This document shows positions 18,079 to 24,287 of a stretch of DNA of 24,287 bases, in pieces. Every line of letters begins with the position of its first letter. Position 1 is the first letter of the stretch. Position numbers and translations under genes: made by a program. This DNA comes from a virus: IMG/VR virus record IMGVR_UViG_3300030109_005614, positions 1 through 24,287 of that record, one strand, 5' to 3'. Below the pieces are notes generated by a model, which saw nothing but the letters and a program-made list of their open reading frames with translations, had not been told where the DNA came from and did no database searches.

Positions 18079-19215
18079 CTATTTCCTTTTCACTATAAAT
18101 TCAAAATCATCATCAAAAACTTGTTCTTGTCCATCATCATATTTTAATTTCAATAATATTTTATAAACCCTATCAGGATAAAATCCATCTAAGTATTGTA
18201 TAAAATAATTTGAATTACTATCACAACTAAGTTTTGTGTAACTTGTTCCTGTTGAATCTTCAAATGGAACAATAAACTCATCAGTAGCGACATCTTTAAT
18301 TGCATATGAACCACTACTATTTGGTATAAAGGAACCAGTAACGGTTTGCACTGAGTTGGTAAAAGTTTTTTGAATATATCTTTTTCTAGCACCAACTCTA
18401 AACTTAACTCTTTCACCTACTTTATATTCTTCTCTTAAACCTTTCATATATAAAAAGTTATCTACACTACCAGTAATATTTAATGATGTTAAATTTCCAG
18501 TTGAATGTGATGAATCATCCCAACGAACTTCTAATTTTGGTGAGAAAATTGTATGTGTGTTTCTTGAAAAGAATTTTTGATGACCAAAAGTTGTAGAATC
18601 TGTTTCTTGACTACCAGTAAAACGAACTAACATACCAGAGTTAACTTTTTGTCCTGTAAACCACATACGAAACATATCAGTCACATCAACATTGACATCA
18701 GGAGACTGATTTGAAAAAGTTTGTATTGAAGAACTTTGATGTAGAAATGTAACACCAGGAGTAGTCCAGGTAACTGCAGTCCCACCAATTGGATTACTAC
18801 GATTTTCCCAACTACACCCATTTGTGTTTTTTGGATTATCACCAAACTTACCCGTACCTTCTGTCCAAGTTTGAGCTATTGGTTTTACATCCAATGTATA
18901 ATCTTCAGTCATCTCAGCATTACCTTCAGCCTCATATAATCTTAAAAAATATTTTGAACCTGTTCCAGATGCTACTGGTGCTGAAGGTCGAGGTATTGTT
19001 CCATCAACGATTGATTTAGAAAGTTCTGTAAATTCAGTTCCACTAAATTGTATTAATGCTCTTGTTGGATAATTAAATGAACTATTATAAAATTCTTTTT
19101 TGACTTCAAGTATTTGGTCTCTTCCAAAGTTTTGGTCTTTAAAAGATTCTCCTGTTATAGTTGATGAACCACTTGAAATCCAAGTGTCTTGATTTGGAAA
19201 AATAAAATGATGCAT
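18079..19215 (-). CDS. DNRLRE-like beta-sandwich virion protein (378 aa)
   Basis: The N-terminal part, about residues 5-232, has the layout of DNRLRE/TGF-beta-propeptide-like domains. It opens FPNQDTWISSGSSTITGESF, then an NFGRDQILEV element and TRALIQFSGTEF. Later come LRLYEA, IAQTWTEGTGKFGD and VDVTDMFRMWFTG, ending with KLEVRWDD. Such domains occur in secreted and surface proteins, and I infer a rigid beta-sandwich spacer or binding module here. Residues 245-378 look like an Ig-like C-terminal module (YKVGERVKFRVGARKRYIQ, and DRVYKILLKLKYDDGQEQVF near the end). The start overlaps the gp6 stop (TAATG), and GGGAGA within the last codons of gp6 serves as its ribosome site, so translation is probably coupled to gp6. 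That coupling and the placement suggest a baseplate wedge partner. Confidence 0.75.
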   Translation of the reverse strand: MHHFIFPNQDTWISSGSSTITGESFKDQNFGRDQILEVKKEFYNSSFNYPTRALIQFSGTEFTELSKSIVDGTIPRPSAPVASGTGSKYFLRLYEAEGNAEMTEDYTLDVKPIAQTWTEGTGKFGDNPKNTNGCSWENRSNPIGGTAVTWTTPGVTFLHQSSSIQTFSNQSPDVNVDVTDMFRMWFTGQKVNSGMLVRFTGSQETDSTTFGHQKFFSRNTHTIFSPKLEVRWDDSSHSTGNLTSLNITGSVDNFLYMKGLREEYKVGERVKFRVGARKRYIQKTFTNSVQTVTGSFIPNSSGSYAIKDVATDEFIVPFEDSTGTSYTKLSCDSNSNYFIQYLDGFYPDRVYKILLKLKYDDGQEQVFDDDFEFIVKRK

Positions 19216-21401
19216 TATCTAACTCTCCCTTGTATGTTTTGATTTGGATTCTTTAATTCAAAAACCGTTGGCGTATCTATTTTTGGTGGAACTATGATTG
19301 TACCATCATCTGATAGTGCAAATGAAAAATCATATTTATATCCATAACCCGATGTTCCACTTGAAGCTACAATAAAGCCTGGATCAGTTACATCATCACC
19401 ATCTACATCAACATCTGTATCATCCGTATATGAGTAAGTATAAGTTGGATTATCTAAATTAGCATCAGCTGATGCATTAGGGAAATAATCATTTTGTTGT
19501 GTGATAGTTACATGCCCAATAGAGCGAACACCTTCCACTCCCATTAATTCAAATTCTAATTGACTTTTATAAATTGGTTGATTGAATTGCATTTTATCAA
19601 TTCTAAAATAGTCTTTTATTCGTTGGATACAATCTAATTTAACTTGTTGTTTGTTTGCATATTTCTCAGCAATTACATCAAACACAACACCGAAGTTTAC
19701 AATATAACCATCGTTTATTGTTACGGTATCTGTCATTAATTTAAAGTTTTCTAAATAATTTTTTATGTTTGATGTTAAAGTTGTAGGTAAATTATCATTA
19801 GTTCCTGTTGTTAATGTATGAGGATTGCCAACTAATTGTTTTAAATTATTATATCCTAATACATAAATGTTTATTGTTCCTAATTCTAACTCTCTAGCTA
19901 AATCACTTATATTAGGAGCATCTGGCCAATTTGATAAGAGGTCATCTACATTAAACTCACCTTGTGCTATATTATCTCGTATTTGATTTATATTATTAAA
20001 ATAATTTTCTAAGGCAGTTAAATTAGAAGTGGTGTTGATTATAGGAGCTTCTCTCGTAACATATGCTTTAGCTATGTTTCCAAACTTTGCAGGTATGTTC
20101 AATACTCTAGCTTCATAATCCTCTTTAGTTACACATCTATTTTGTGTAGTGAAAAATGCTTTAGCTCTTTCTTTTATTTCACTTGTATCTTCTTCATCTT
20201 TACCACCACGAGCTGGTTGATTGTTTGTAACATTTAAAAGTGTTGAAGATCCAAAAGCTGGTGTTGGTGCTAGAGATGGTAAAGATGTTAAATCGCCTGA
20301 AGGAACATTTGAATTAATTCCACCACCTACACGATAAGTGATTGTTAAAGTTGTATTGTTTGGTGTTTCTCCAAGTGTTGAATATTCATTACCTAACAAA
20401 GGGTCGATGGATTGATTTAAATCATTTGTTTGTCCTGGAATAACAATTCCAACTTGTTCCATATCAATATATCCCTGATCGATAGAACCATCAATACCAT
20501 TTTTTAACACACCATTACCAAACACAAGTGATGTTGTATTGTCTTGATTTGTTTCACGAGTAAATCTTTTTCCTGTCGTAATATAGGTTAGAGAAAACGG
20601 AACTGCAGCTGAAGCTTCAATCTCACCATCTGGCGTTGAATAAGCTGTATCTCTATTTATATCATCTGTATAATGAGTTGCAATTGGAACTTTATCTTGT
20701 GCTAAAAAATCAACTTCATACCATTCATTATTATTTGAATCCACACAAGAAATAATATCAATAACATTTGTATCAGGTATGGTGATGGTTTTAAATTTTT
20801 CAGGTATTCCTATTTGAAATGTAAGTGTTTTTTGAGTTGCACTTACAGCCCTTATATTTCTTGATAATGTATAAGTTTCAGCCAACCCACTAGCAGCTGT
20901 TGTTCCAATTGTATCACCATCTTTTGAACTTGATATTCTAAAATCAATTGGCTCCAATGTTGTAAAACTAATATCTGTATTTGCAGATGATTGTATTGCG
21001 ATTCCAGCATCAAACACACCTGCATTTGAATAATCTATTTTTGAAGCATCACCACTTGAAGCAGCCACATTAGATGTAAAAGTTAAATCAACATACGCTG
21101 GAACAATTGGTTTTACTTTGTAACCAAACATTTTAGCCATTGTGATTATGTTTCTTCTTTCTTCAGCCAAAGGTAATAACATCTCTTGATATTGTTTATC
21201 AATATAAAAAGACAACACATCACCAACATAAGCATTCATTTCCAATAACATCATACCAGGAGATGTTTCATTAAAGTCTCTATACGAATTTGGAAAATAA
21301 GATTTTGCATAATTCATTAAAGATTGTTTCAACGCTCCAAAATCTTTATTTAAATAATTTACATTTGATTCTTTAAAATTTTCTTTACCATAATTTGGCA
21401 T
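19215..21401 (-). CDS. gp6: Baseplate wedge protein gp6 (baseplate J-like, 728 aa)
   Basis: In T4, gp6 forms the wedge dimer that builds the continuous inner ring of the baseplate. Its P2 counterpart is J. The N-terminal 110 residues are the most telling: an LNKDFGALKQSLMNYAKSYFP stretch, then a DFNETSPGMMLLEMNAYVGD region, an LSFYIDKQYQEM helix and MAKMFGYKVKPIVPAYVDL. The baseplate J-like core follows, with RFTRETNQDNTTSLVFGNG (about residue 280) and the RGGKDEEDTSEIKERAKAFF and NRCVTKEDYEARVL elements near 395-430, all typical of the family. The length is slightly above T4 gp6 (660 aa). An acidic DTDVDVDGDDVTD loop lies near the C-terminus. The gene follows gp25 with 13 bases between them and a GGAG site (21409-21412), as in the W-J order of P2-type phages. 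Confidence 0.93.
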   Translation of the reverse strand: MPNYGKENFKESNVNYLNKDFGALKQSLMNYAKSYFPNSYRDFNETSPGMMLLEMNAYVGDVLSFYIDKQYQEMLLPLAEERRNIITMAKMFGYKVKPIVPAYVDLTFTSNVAASSGDASKIDYSNAGVFDAGIAIQSSANTDISFTTLEPIDFRISSSKDGDTIGTTAASGLAETYTLSRNIRAVSATQKTLTFQIGIPEKFKTITIPDTNVIDIISCVDSNNNEWYEVDFLAQDKVPIATHYTDDINRDTAYSTPDGEIEASAAVPFSLTYITTGKRFTRETNQDNTTSLVFGNGVLKNGIDGSIDQGYIDMEQVGIVIPGQTNDLNQSIDPLLGNEYSTLGETPNNTTLTITYRVGGGINSNVPSGDLTSLPSLAPTPAFGSSTLLNVTNNQPARGGKDEEDTSEIKERAKAFFTTQNRCVTKEDYEARVLNIPAKFGNIAKAYVTREAPIINTTSNLTALENYFNNINQIRDNIAQGEFNVDDLLSNWPDAPNISDLARELELGTINIYVLGYNNLKQLVGNPHTLTTGTNDNLPTTLTSNIKNYLENFKLMTDTVTINDGYIVNFGVVFDVIAEKYANKQQVKLDCIQRIKDYFRIDKMQFNQPIYKSQLEFELMGVEGVRSIGHVTITQQNDYFPNASADANLDNPTYTYSYTDDTDVDVDGDDVTDPGFIVASSGTSGYGYKYDFSFALSDDGTIIVPPKIDTPTVFELKNPNQNIQGRVR

Positions 21402-21414
21402 TTGCTATCTCCAA

Positions 21415-21906
21415 TTAATATCCACCACCACTTGTTAAACTTGATTCTGATTCTGTTATATCACTACTAAAATCTAAAGAAATTGAATCTAAAGTGTTTG
21501 GGTCTTGTTTAATGTTAAATAATATTCTTACTCTAATTTCATTTGTTCCAATGTCAGTAGTATTGTCACTACTAAAAACTTCAATATCTCTTACTTCTAC
21601 AAAAGGTAACCAAAATTCAAATTTATCTAATATGGCGTCTTGCACAGCAATTAAATTTTCACTTGATATATGTTCAAATAAAAGTTTTCTTAAATTAGTA
21701 CCTAAGTTTGGTTGGAAAAATCTTTCACCCTCACTCGTTTGTAATAAATTTCTTATGTTGTTTTTTACTGCTTCAATAGTTGTTGAGGTGGTTGCAAAAA
21801 AACCATCCGTTGTATCACTTATTCGAATTGGCAAATCAATACCAACTTTGACACTGGTATCATTGTCTTGAATATAAGGTTTTCTTGATGTATCTTTTAA
21901 AGCCAT
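21415..21906 (-). CDS. gp25: Baseplate wedge subunit gp25-like (163 aa)
   Basis: gp25-like proteins (P2 W, TssE in type VI secretion) join the wedge to the first sheath ring. The family core is clear: TTIEAVKNNIRNLLQTSEGE (about 42-61), RFFQPNLGTNLRKLLFE (62-78) and FWLPFVEVRDIEVF (98-111). It is longer than T4 gp25 (132 aa), with an acidic/Ser-rich C-terminal extension ending GGGY. The ATG overlaps the TAA of the 159-aa gene (TAATG). The ribosome site is weak (GGAA about 11 bases upstream), so initiation probably depends on translation of the gene before it. The gp6 gene follows directly, which confirms the assignment. Confidence 0.93.
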   Translation of the reverse strand: MALKDTSRKPYIQDNDTSVKVGIDLPIRISDTTDGFFATTSTTIEAVKNNIRNLLQTSEGERFFQPNLGTNLRKLLFEHISSENLIAVQDAILDKFEFWLPFVEVRDIEVFSSDNTTDIGTNEIRVRILFNIKQDPNTLDSISLDFSSDITESESSLTSGGGY

Positions 21907-22385
21907 TATAATAATTCCAATATATCTTCAGGAAATAATTTTACTGTTGTGAATTGTTGTTGGCCAAATCTACCATCAACATCAAATCCATCCTGAGTAT
22001 CTGGATCTTCACCAATGTATGCGTAACCCGTTGCTTCTAAAATATCTGTAACTCCACCATTTTTATCGACATTAATTTCATCAGTTAAAACGCCATCTTT
22101 ACCTTGAACAACTCTCGACACTACAGGTGCACCTGTAATGGTAGTAGATAATACAATAGGTAAAACACTTCCTTGTCGAGGTGGTATTTTAAAATTTTCT
22201 AAAACTACTGGAGCATTAAATTGAGTAACTCTAAATTCAGCTTCAGTTAAAAACTTAACTATAGCTTCCATTGTATATTGAGCTTCTCTCTCAATATAAG
22301 AACCTGGTTTAGTATCCAATGGACCCGCTCCAGTATCTCTAGCTGCTTTTTCTTTAGCTGCAATTAAATCTTGTTTTAATCCCAT
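21906..22385 (-). CDS. Conserved-looking baseplate-cluster protein of unknown function (159 aa)
   Basis: I do not recognise this protein. It begins MGLKQDLIAAKEKAARDTGA, a basic/acidic helix. Next come a helical EREAQYTMEAIVKFLTEAEF segment and a beta-rich stretch (FKIPPRQGSVLPIVLSTTI). An acidic part with GYAYIGEDPDTQDGFDVDG leads to KLFPEDILELL at the end. It has no Cys, signal peptide or membrane segment. It sits between the gp5-like hub protein and gp25, overlapping gp25 by TAATG, with GGAAG 6 bases before its own ATG. This fixed place in the core suggests a small baseplate or hub connector, perhaps filling the role of a gp53-type or spike-tip protein, but nothing in the sequence shows this directly. 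Confidence 0.75.
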   Translation of the reverse strand: MGLKQDLIAAKEKAARDTGAGPLDTKPGSYIEREAQYTMEAIVKFLTEAEFRVTQFNAPVVLENFKIPPRQGSVLPIVLSTTITGAPVVSRVVQGKDGVLTDEINVDKNGGVTDILEATGYAYIGEDPDTQDGFDVDGRFGQQQFTTVKLFPEDILELL

Positions 22386-22387
22386 TG

Positions 22388-22783
22388 TTATCTTCCAATT
22401 TTGTTTTTAGATTTTTCTATTGACTTTTCTAATACTTCACTATAATCTTTATTTAAGAATTGACTCATTGGGTCACTTGATGGAACTGGTTGTGTTCCAT
22501 TCATCATGTCACCATATTGTCTTCCAACCAATTCATTCATTTTAGACGAATCAAATGTTCCCCCACCCATTGTTTTCCATTCTTCTTCTTGAGCAGTTTC
22601 ATTTAACACATCATTCAATACCGAATTATTTGTAAATGTTTTTTTCTCAATGATTTTTTTTGGTTGTGGTTGAGATTCACTTGGTTGTTTTAATTCAGTT
22701 ATTACTTCATTAATTGCCATAGCAACTTCTTCCCTAACGATTTGTCTTATTATAGTTTTTATATTTGTTTTTTTCTTTTTCAT
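22388..22783 (-). CDS. Small helical baseplate-cluster protein of unknown function (131 aa)
   Basis: The frame is open up to 22897, but I place the start at the ATG at 22783. That start has AAAGAGGT 4 bases upstream and begins right after the stop of the gp5-like gene. The longer version would overlap that gene by over 100 bases and adds a low-complexity K/L/I/Q stretch. The protein begins MKKKKTNIKTIIRQIVREEV and continues as a probable amphipathic helix (AMAINEVITELKQ). A Ser/Gln/Pro linker follows, then a TFTNNSVLNDVLNET element, EWKTMGGG and a C-terminal MSQFLNKDYSEVLEKSIEK helix. I recall similar REEV...DYS layouts in marine T4-like phages, always without a known function. It could be a small virion protein or an assembly factor. 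Confidence 0.78.
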   Translation of the reverse strand: MKKKKTNIKTIIRQIVREEVAMAINEVITELKQPSESQPQPKKIIEKKTFTNNSVLNDVLNETAQEEEWKTMGGGTFDSSKMNELVGRQYGDMMNGTQPVPSSDPMSQFLNKDYSEVLEKSIEKSKNKIGR

Positions 22784-22787
22784 AATT

Positions 22788-22795
22788 ACCTCTTT
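22788..22795 (-). promoter_or_regulatory. Ribosome binding site AAAGAGGT deciding the 131-aa start
   Basis: On the minus strand AAAGAGGT is followed by AATT and the ATG at 22783. It overlaps the TAA stop of the gp5-like gene (22794-22796). It supports the short form over the 169-codon open frame. Confidence 0.7.
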
Positions 22796-24074
22796 AGTTT
22801 CCTTCAATGTTATGATAAGCACTTGTAATTGTATCAATTTTATTTGTAATTTGTTGTATATCAATTTGAGTTGTTGGTAAAATGTTTTGCGGTCCAAGTT
22901 GAGTTAAGACTTGAATTTTTGAAAACAAAGCAACAATATCACTCAATACTTCTTTTAATGATTCACCTAAAACCATTGGTTGCATTTCAAAAGCTCTTTC
23001 TTTATTACCAATATTAACATTAGATGATAAAATGTTTAAACTTTCAAATGCTCCAATCGATATATGTCTTCCAGCACCAATGTGTATATCTTTAATTGAT
23101 GATACAAAAATATCATCAAGTTCTGTATTTAAAGTTATTCTATCTGAGTTGAATAAAATTTGATTCGCCTTAACACCCTCAAAAATTATCTCTCCTTTGT
23201 CATTTTTTTCTCCTGTATCCCGAGAACCATAATAATACATACCTTCATCTGGATTATCTGCACCATTTAAATCTTGATAAATATCACCAATTGGATAAGT
23301 GTTGTTTTCAACATTATCTGATGATAATTTAAATTCAATTAGATTACCATCTTCATCAAATAGATTCTTAAAGTGTTGTCTTAAAGAACCATTTGATGTT
23401 ATACTAATTAAACTACCATCACCAATACTTTCTAAGTTATTATTTGGAAATCTATTATTTGATATAAACACATATGGATTATTACTACGACTACCAATTC
23501 TTAAACTATTTCCATGCCTACCTTCAATAATTGTATCACCAGTTGTTTCATTAATAACATTACCATAATCCAATCCTTGTTGTCTTCTTTTAGTTAGTCG
23601 TGGAAATAAAGTTTCTTTGTTAAAGTTAGTGCTTTCACCTCTTAATCCTCTTTGACTAATCCTTCCAACATTTTTATTTGTTACTAATAATTCTCTTCTA
23701 AAAGAAGGGTCATCATTCCAAGTTGGACTATTGTTATTTGTATTTAATGGTCCAAGATAATATTTTATCTTACCAATTGTACATAATAACACTGGGTCTC
23801 CCTTTGAAGGAACATCATTCATTGTTCTTAATAAAGGATAATATCTATACTCCTCACCAGCACTAGCCCTTGTTTTATAAATTTTATCACTATGATGTGG
23901 TAAAGCTATAATTGAATTTATACTAGTAGGCCCAGCGTATCTCAAACTTTCCTCTGAGTGAACAACCTCAACACAGTAACCAGCAACAAATTGCAAATAA
24001 ATAGGAACAGGATATTCCTTTCCAGCAAATCCTTTTACAGTCTTATTAAAATCTTCTATAAACACTGAACCCAC
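22794..24074 (-). CDS. gp5: gp5-like baseplate hub/central spike protein, no lysozyme domain (426 aa)
   Basis: In T4, gp5 forms the trimeric membrane-puncturing spike at the tail tip: an OB-fold, a lysozyme domain and a beta-helix. Here residues about 30-110 fit an OB-like barrel (VAGYCVEVVHSEESLRYAGP, then SKGDPVLLCTIGKIKYYLGP). Residues 179-195 (GDTIIEGRHGNSLRIGS) followed by NPYVFISN are the hub-type signature I know from marine myovirus gp5 proteins. Residues 305-357 are short alternating strands (ITLNTELDDIFVSSIKDIHI) that suit a beta-helical spike. The C-terminus is helical. I see no lysozyme catalytic region. The start is GTG at 24074, overlapping the upstream TAG (TAGTG), and GGGGAG (24081-24086) precedes it by 6 bases. 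The family call is good; exact equivalence to T4 gp5 is less sure. Confidence 0.82.
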   Translation of the reverse strand: MGSVFIEDFNKTVKGFAGKEYPVPIYLQFVAGYCVEVVHSEESLRYAGPTSINSIIALPHHSDKIYKTRASAGEEYRYYPLLRTMNDVPSKGDPVLLCTIGKIKYYLGPLNTNNNSPTWNDDPSFRRELLVTNKNVGRISQRGLRGESTNFNKETLFPRLTKRRQQGLDYGNVINETTGDTIIEGRHGNSLRIGSRSNNPYVFISNNRFPNNNLESIGDGSLISITSNGSLRQHFKNLFDEDGNLIEFKLSSDNVENNTYPIGDIYQDLNGADNPDEGMYYYGSRDTGEKNDKGEIIFEGVKANQILFNSDRITLNTELDDIFVSSIKDIHIGAGRHISIGAFESLNILSSNVNIGNKERAFEMQPMVLGESLKEVLSDIVALFSKIQVLTQLGPQNILPTTQIDIQQITNKIDTITSAYHNIEGN

Positions 24075-24287
24075 TAATTACTCCCCAAATCAATTGTTTT
24101 GTTTTTTATACCCTCAAGTTTATCACTTTCATTTTGTAAATCATTAACTGTATCTTGAAGTGTTCCCATTAGTTCTGCTTTTTCATCATCACTTAACAAC
24201 ATTGATTCATCTGATTCACCTTGTGATTTAGATATAATTCTTTGTAATACACCAGCAAGTTTTACCAAGTGTTCATCATTACGAACA
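24074..24287 (-). CDS. Small acidic helical protein of unknown function, C-terminal part (runs off right edge)
   Basis: The frame is open to the window edge. A TTG at 24268 could serve as a start, but the codons before it (reading V-R-N-D-E-H) continue without a stop, so I treat the gene as cut by the edge. About 70 residues are visible, ending in TAG at 24074-24076. The visible part is predicted helical and amphipathic: LVKLAGVLQRIISKSQGESD, then LSDDEKAELMGTLQDTVNDL and a basic/acidic end. No motif points to a function. It overlaps the GTG of the gp5-like gene by one base, so the two are probably translationally coupled. Confidence 0.65.
   Translation of the reverse strand, partial: VRNDEHLVKLAGVLQRIISKSQGESDESMLLSDDEKAELMGTLQDTVNDLQNESDKLEGIKNKTIDLGSN
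24081..24086 (-). promoter_or_regulatory. Ribosome binding site GGGGAG for the GTG-started gp5-like gene
   Basis: GGGGAG lies 6 bases before the GTG at 24074, inside the last codons of the upstream gene. It makes the rare GTG start convincing. Confidence 0.7.

Noticed and set aside
21494-21871. 125-codon open frame on the plus strand opposite gp25
   Set aside because: It lies fully antisense to a gene with clear family motifs and is rich in Ser/Leu/Lys as expected from a mirrored AT-rich gene; it has no supporting ribosome site or neighbour.
22784-22897. Longer N-terminus for the 131-aa gene (start at 22897)
   Set aside because: It would overlap the gp5-like gene by over 100 bases and lacks a good ribosome site, whereas the ATG at 22783 has AAAGAGGT at a workable distance.
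1-24287. tRNA genes, CRISPR arrays, insertion sequences or a cellular defence system
   Set aside because: No cloverleaf-like segments, spaced direct repeats, terminal inverted repeats, transposase or integrase motifs were seen; coding sequence fills nearly the whole window on one strand.

Overview
This window is a 24 kb stretch of the late structural region of a tailed phage with a contractile tail (a T4-like myovirus), most likely from the sea. Every real gene lies on the minus strand, so the biological order runs from right to left. The DNA is very AT-rich (roughly 30% G+C by eye). Genes are packed head to tail with TAATG or TAGTG overlaps or gaps of 2 to 16 bases. Many have good Shine-Dalgarno sequences (AGGAGG, GGGGAG, AGGAGA). 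Low G+C, marine-type phage proteins and clear use of Shine-Dalgarno sites would fit a phage of SAR11/Pelagibacter-like or other marine Proteobacteria. The host cannot be proved from this window.

Right part (24287 to 19215), baseplate core: the end of an unknown small helical protein, a gp5-like central spike or hub protein without a visible lysozyme domain, two small unknown proteins (131 and 159 aa), the gp25-like wedge/sheath-initiator protein, and the gp6 (baseplate J-like) wedge protein.

Middle part (19215 to 1755), about 17.5 kb: instead of recognisable T4 gp8 to gp12 there are five successive proteins rich in sugar-binding or adhesion folds. These are a 378-aa DNRLRE-like protein, a 585-aa LamG-like protein with an EF-hand-like loop, and a 1752-aa multidomain protein. 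The last has a His/Asp-rich N-terminus, three GCTDP repeats, carbohydrate-binding-like modules and a PKD domain. They are followed by a 1231-aa protein that shares several of its modules and its C-terminal tail, and a 1865-aa protein with a LamG domain, a tail-protein-I-like segment and a second concanavalin-like region. I infer that these form the outer baseplate and the host-recognition apparatus, attached to the gp6/gp25 core.

Left part (1680 to 1): after the only sizeable non-coding gap (74 bp, with a possible promoter) come a 234-aa protein and the first 319 codons of another protein. Both look like marine-myovirus virion proteins of unknown exact role.

I found no tRNA, rRNA, CRISPR array, integrase, transposase or insertion sequence. 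The most interesting content is the modular adhesin cassette: two large neighbours built from the same parts, with a conserved C-terminal peptide whose codons also supply the next gene's ribosome binding site, and a LamG domain that looks recently inserted.
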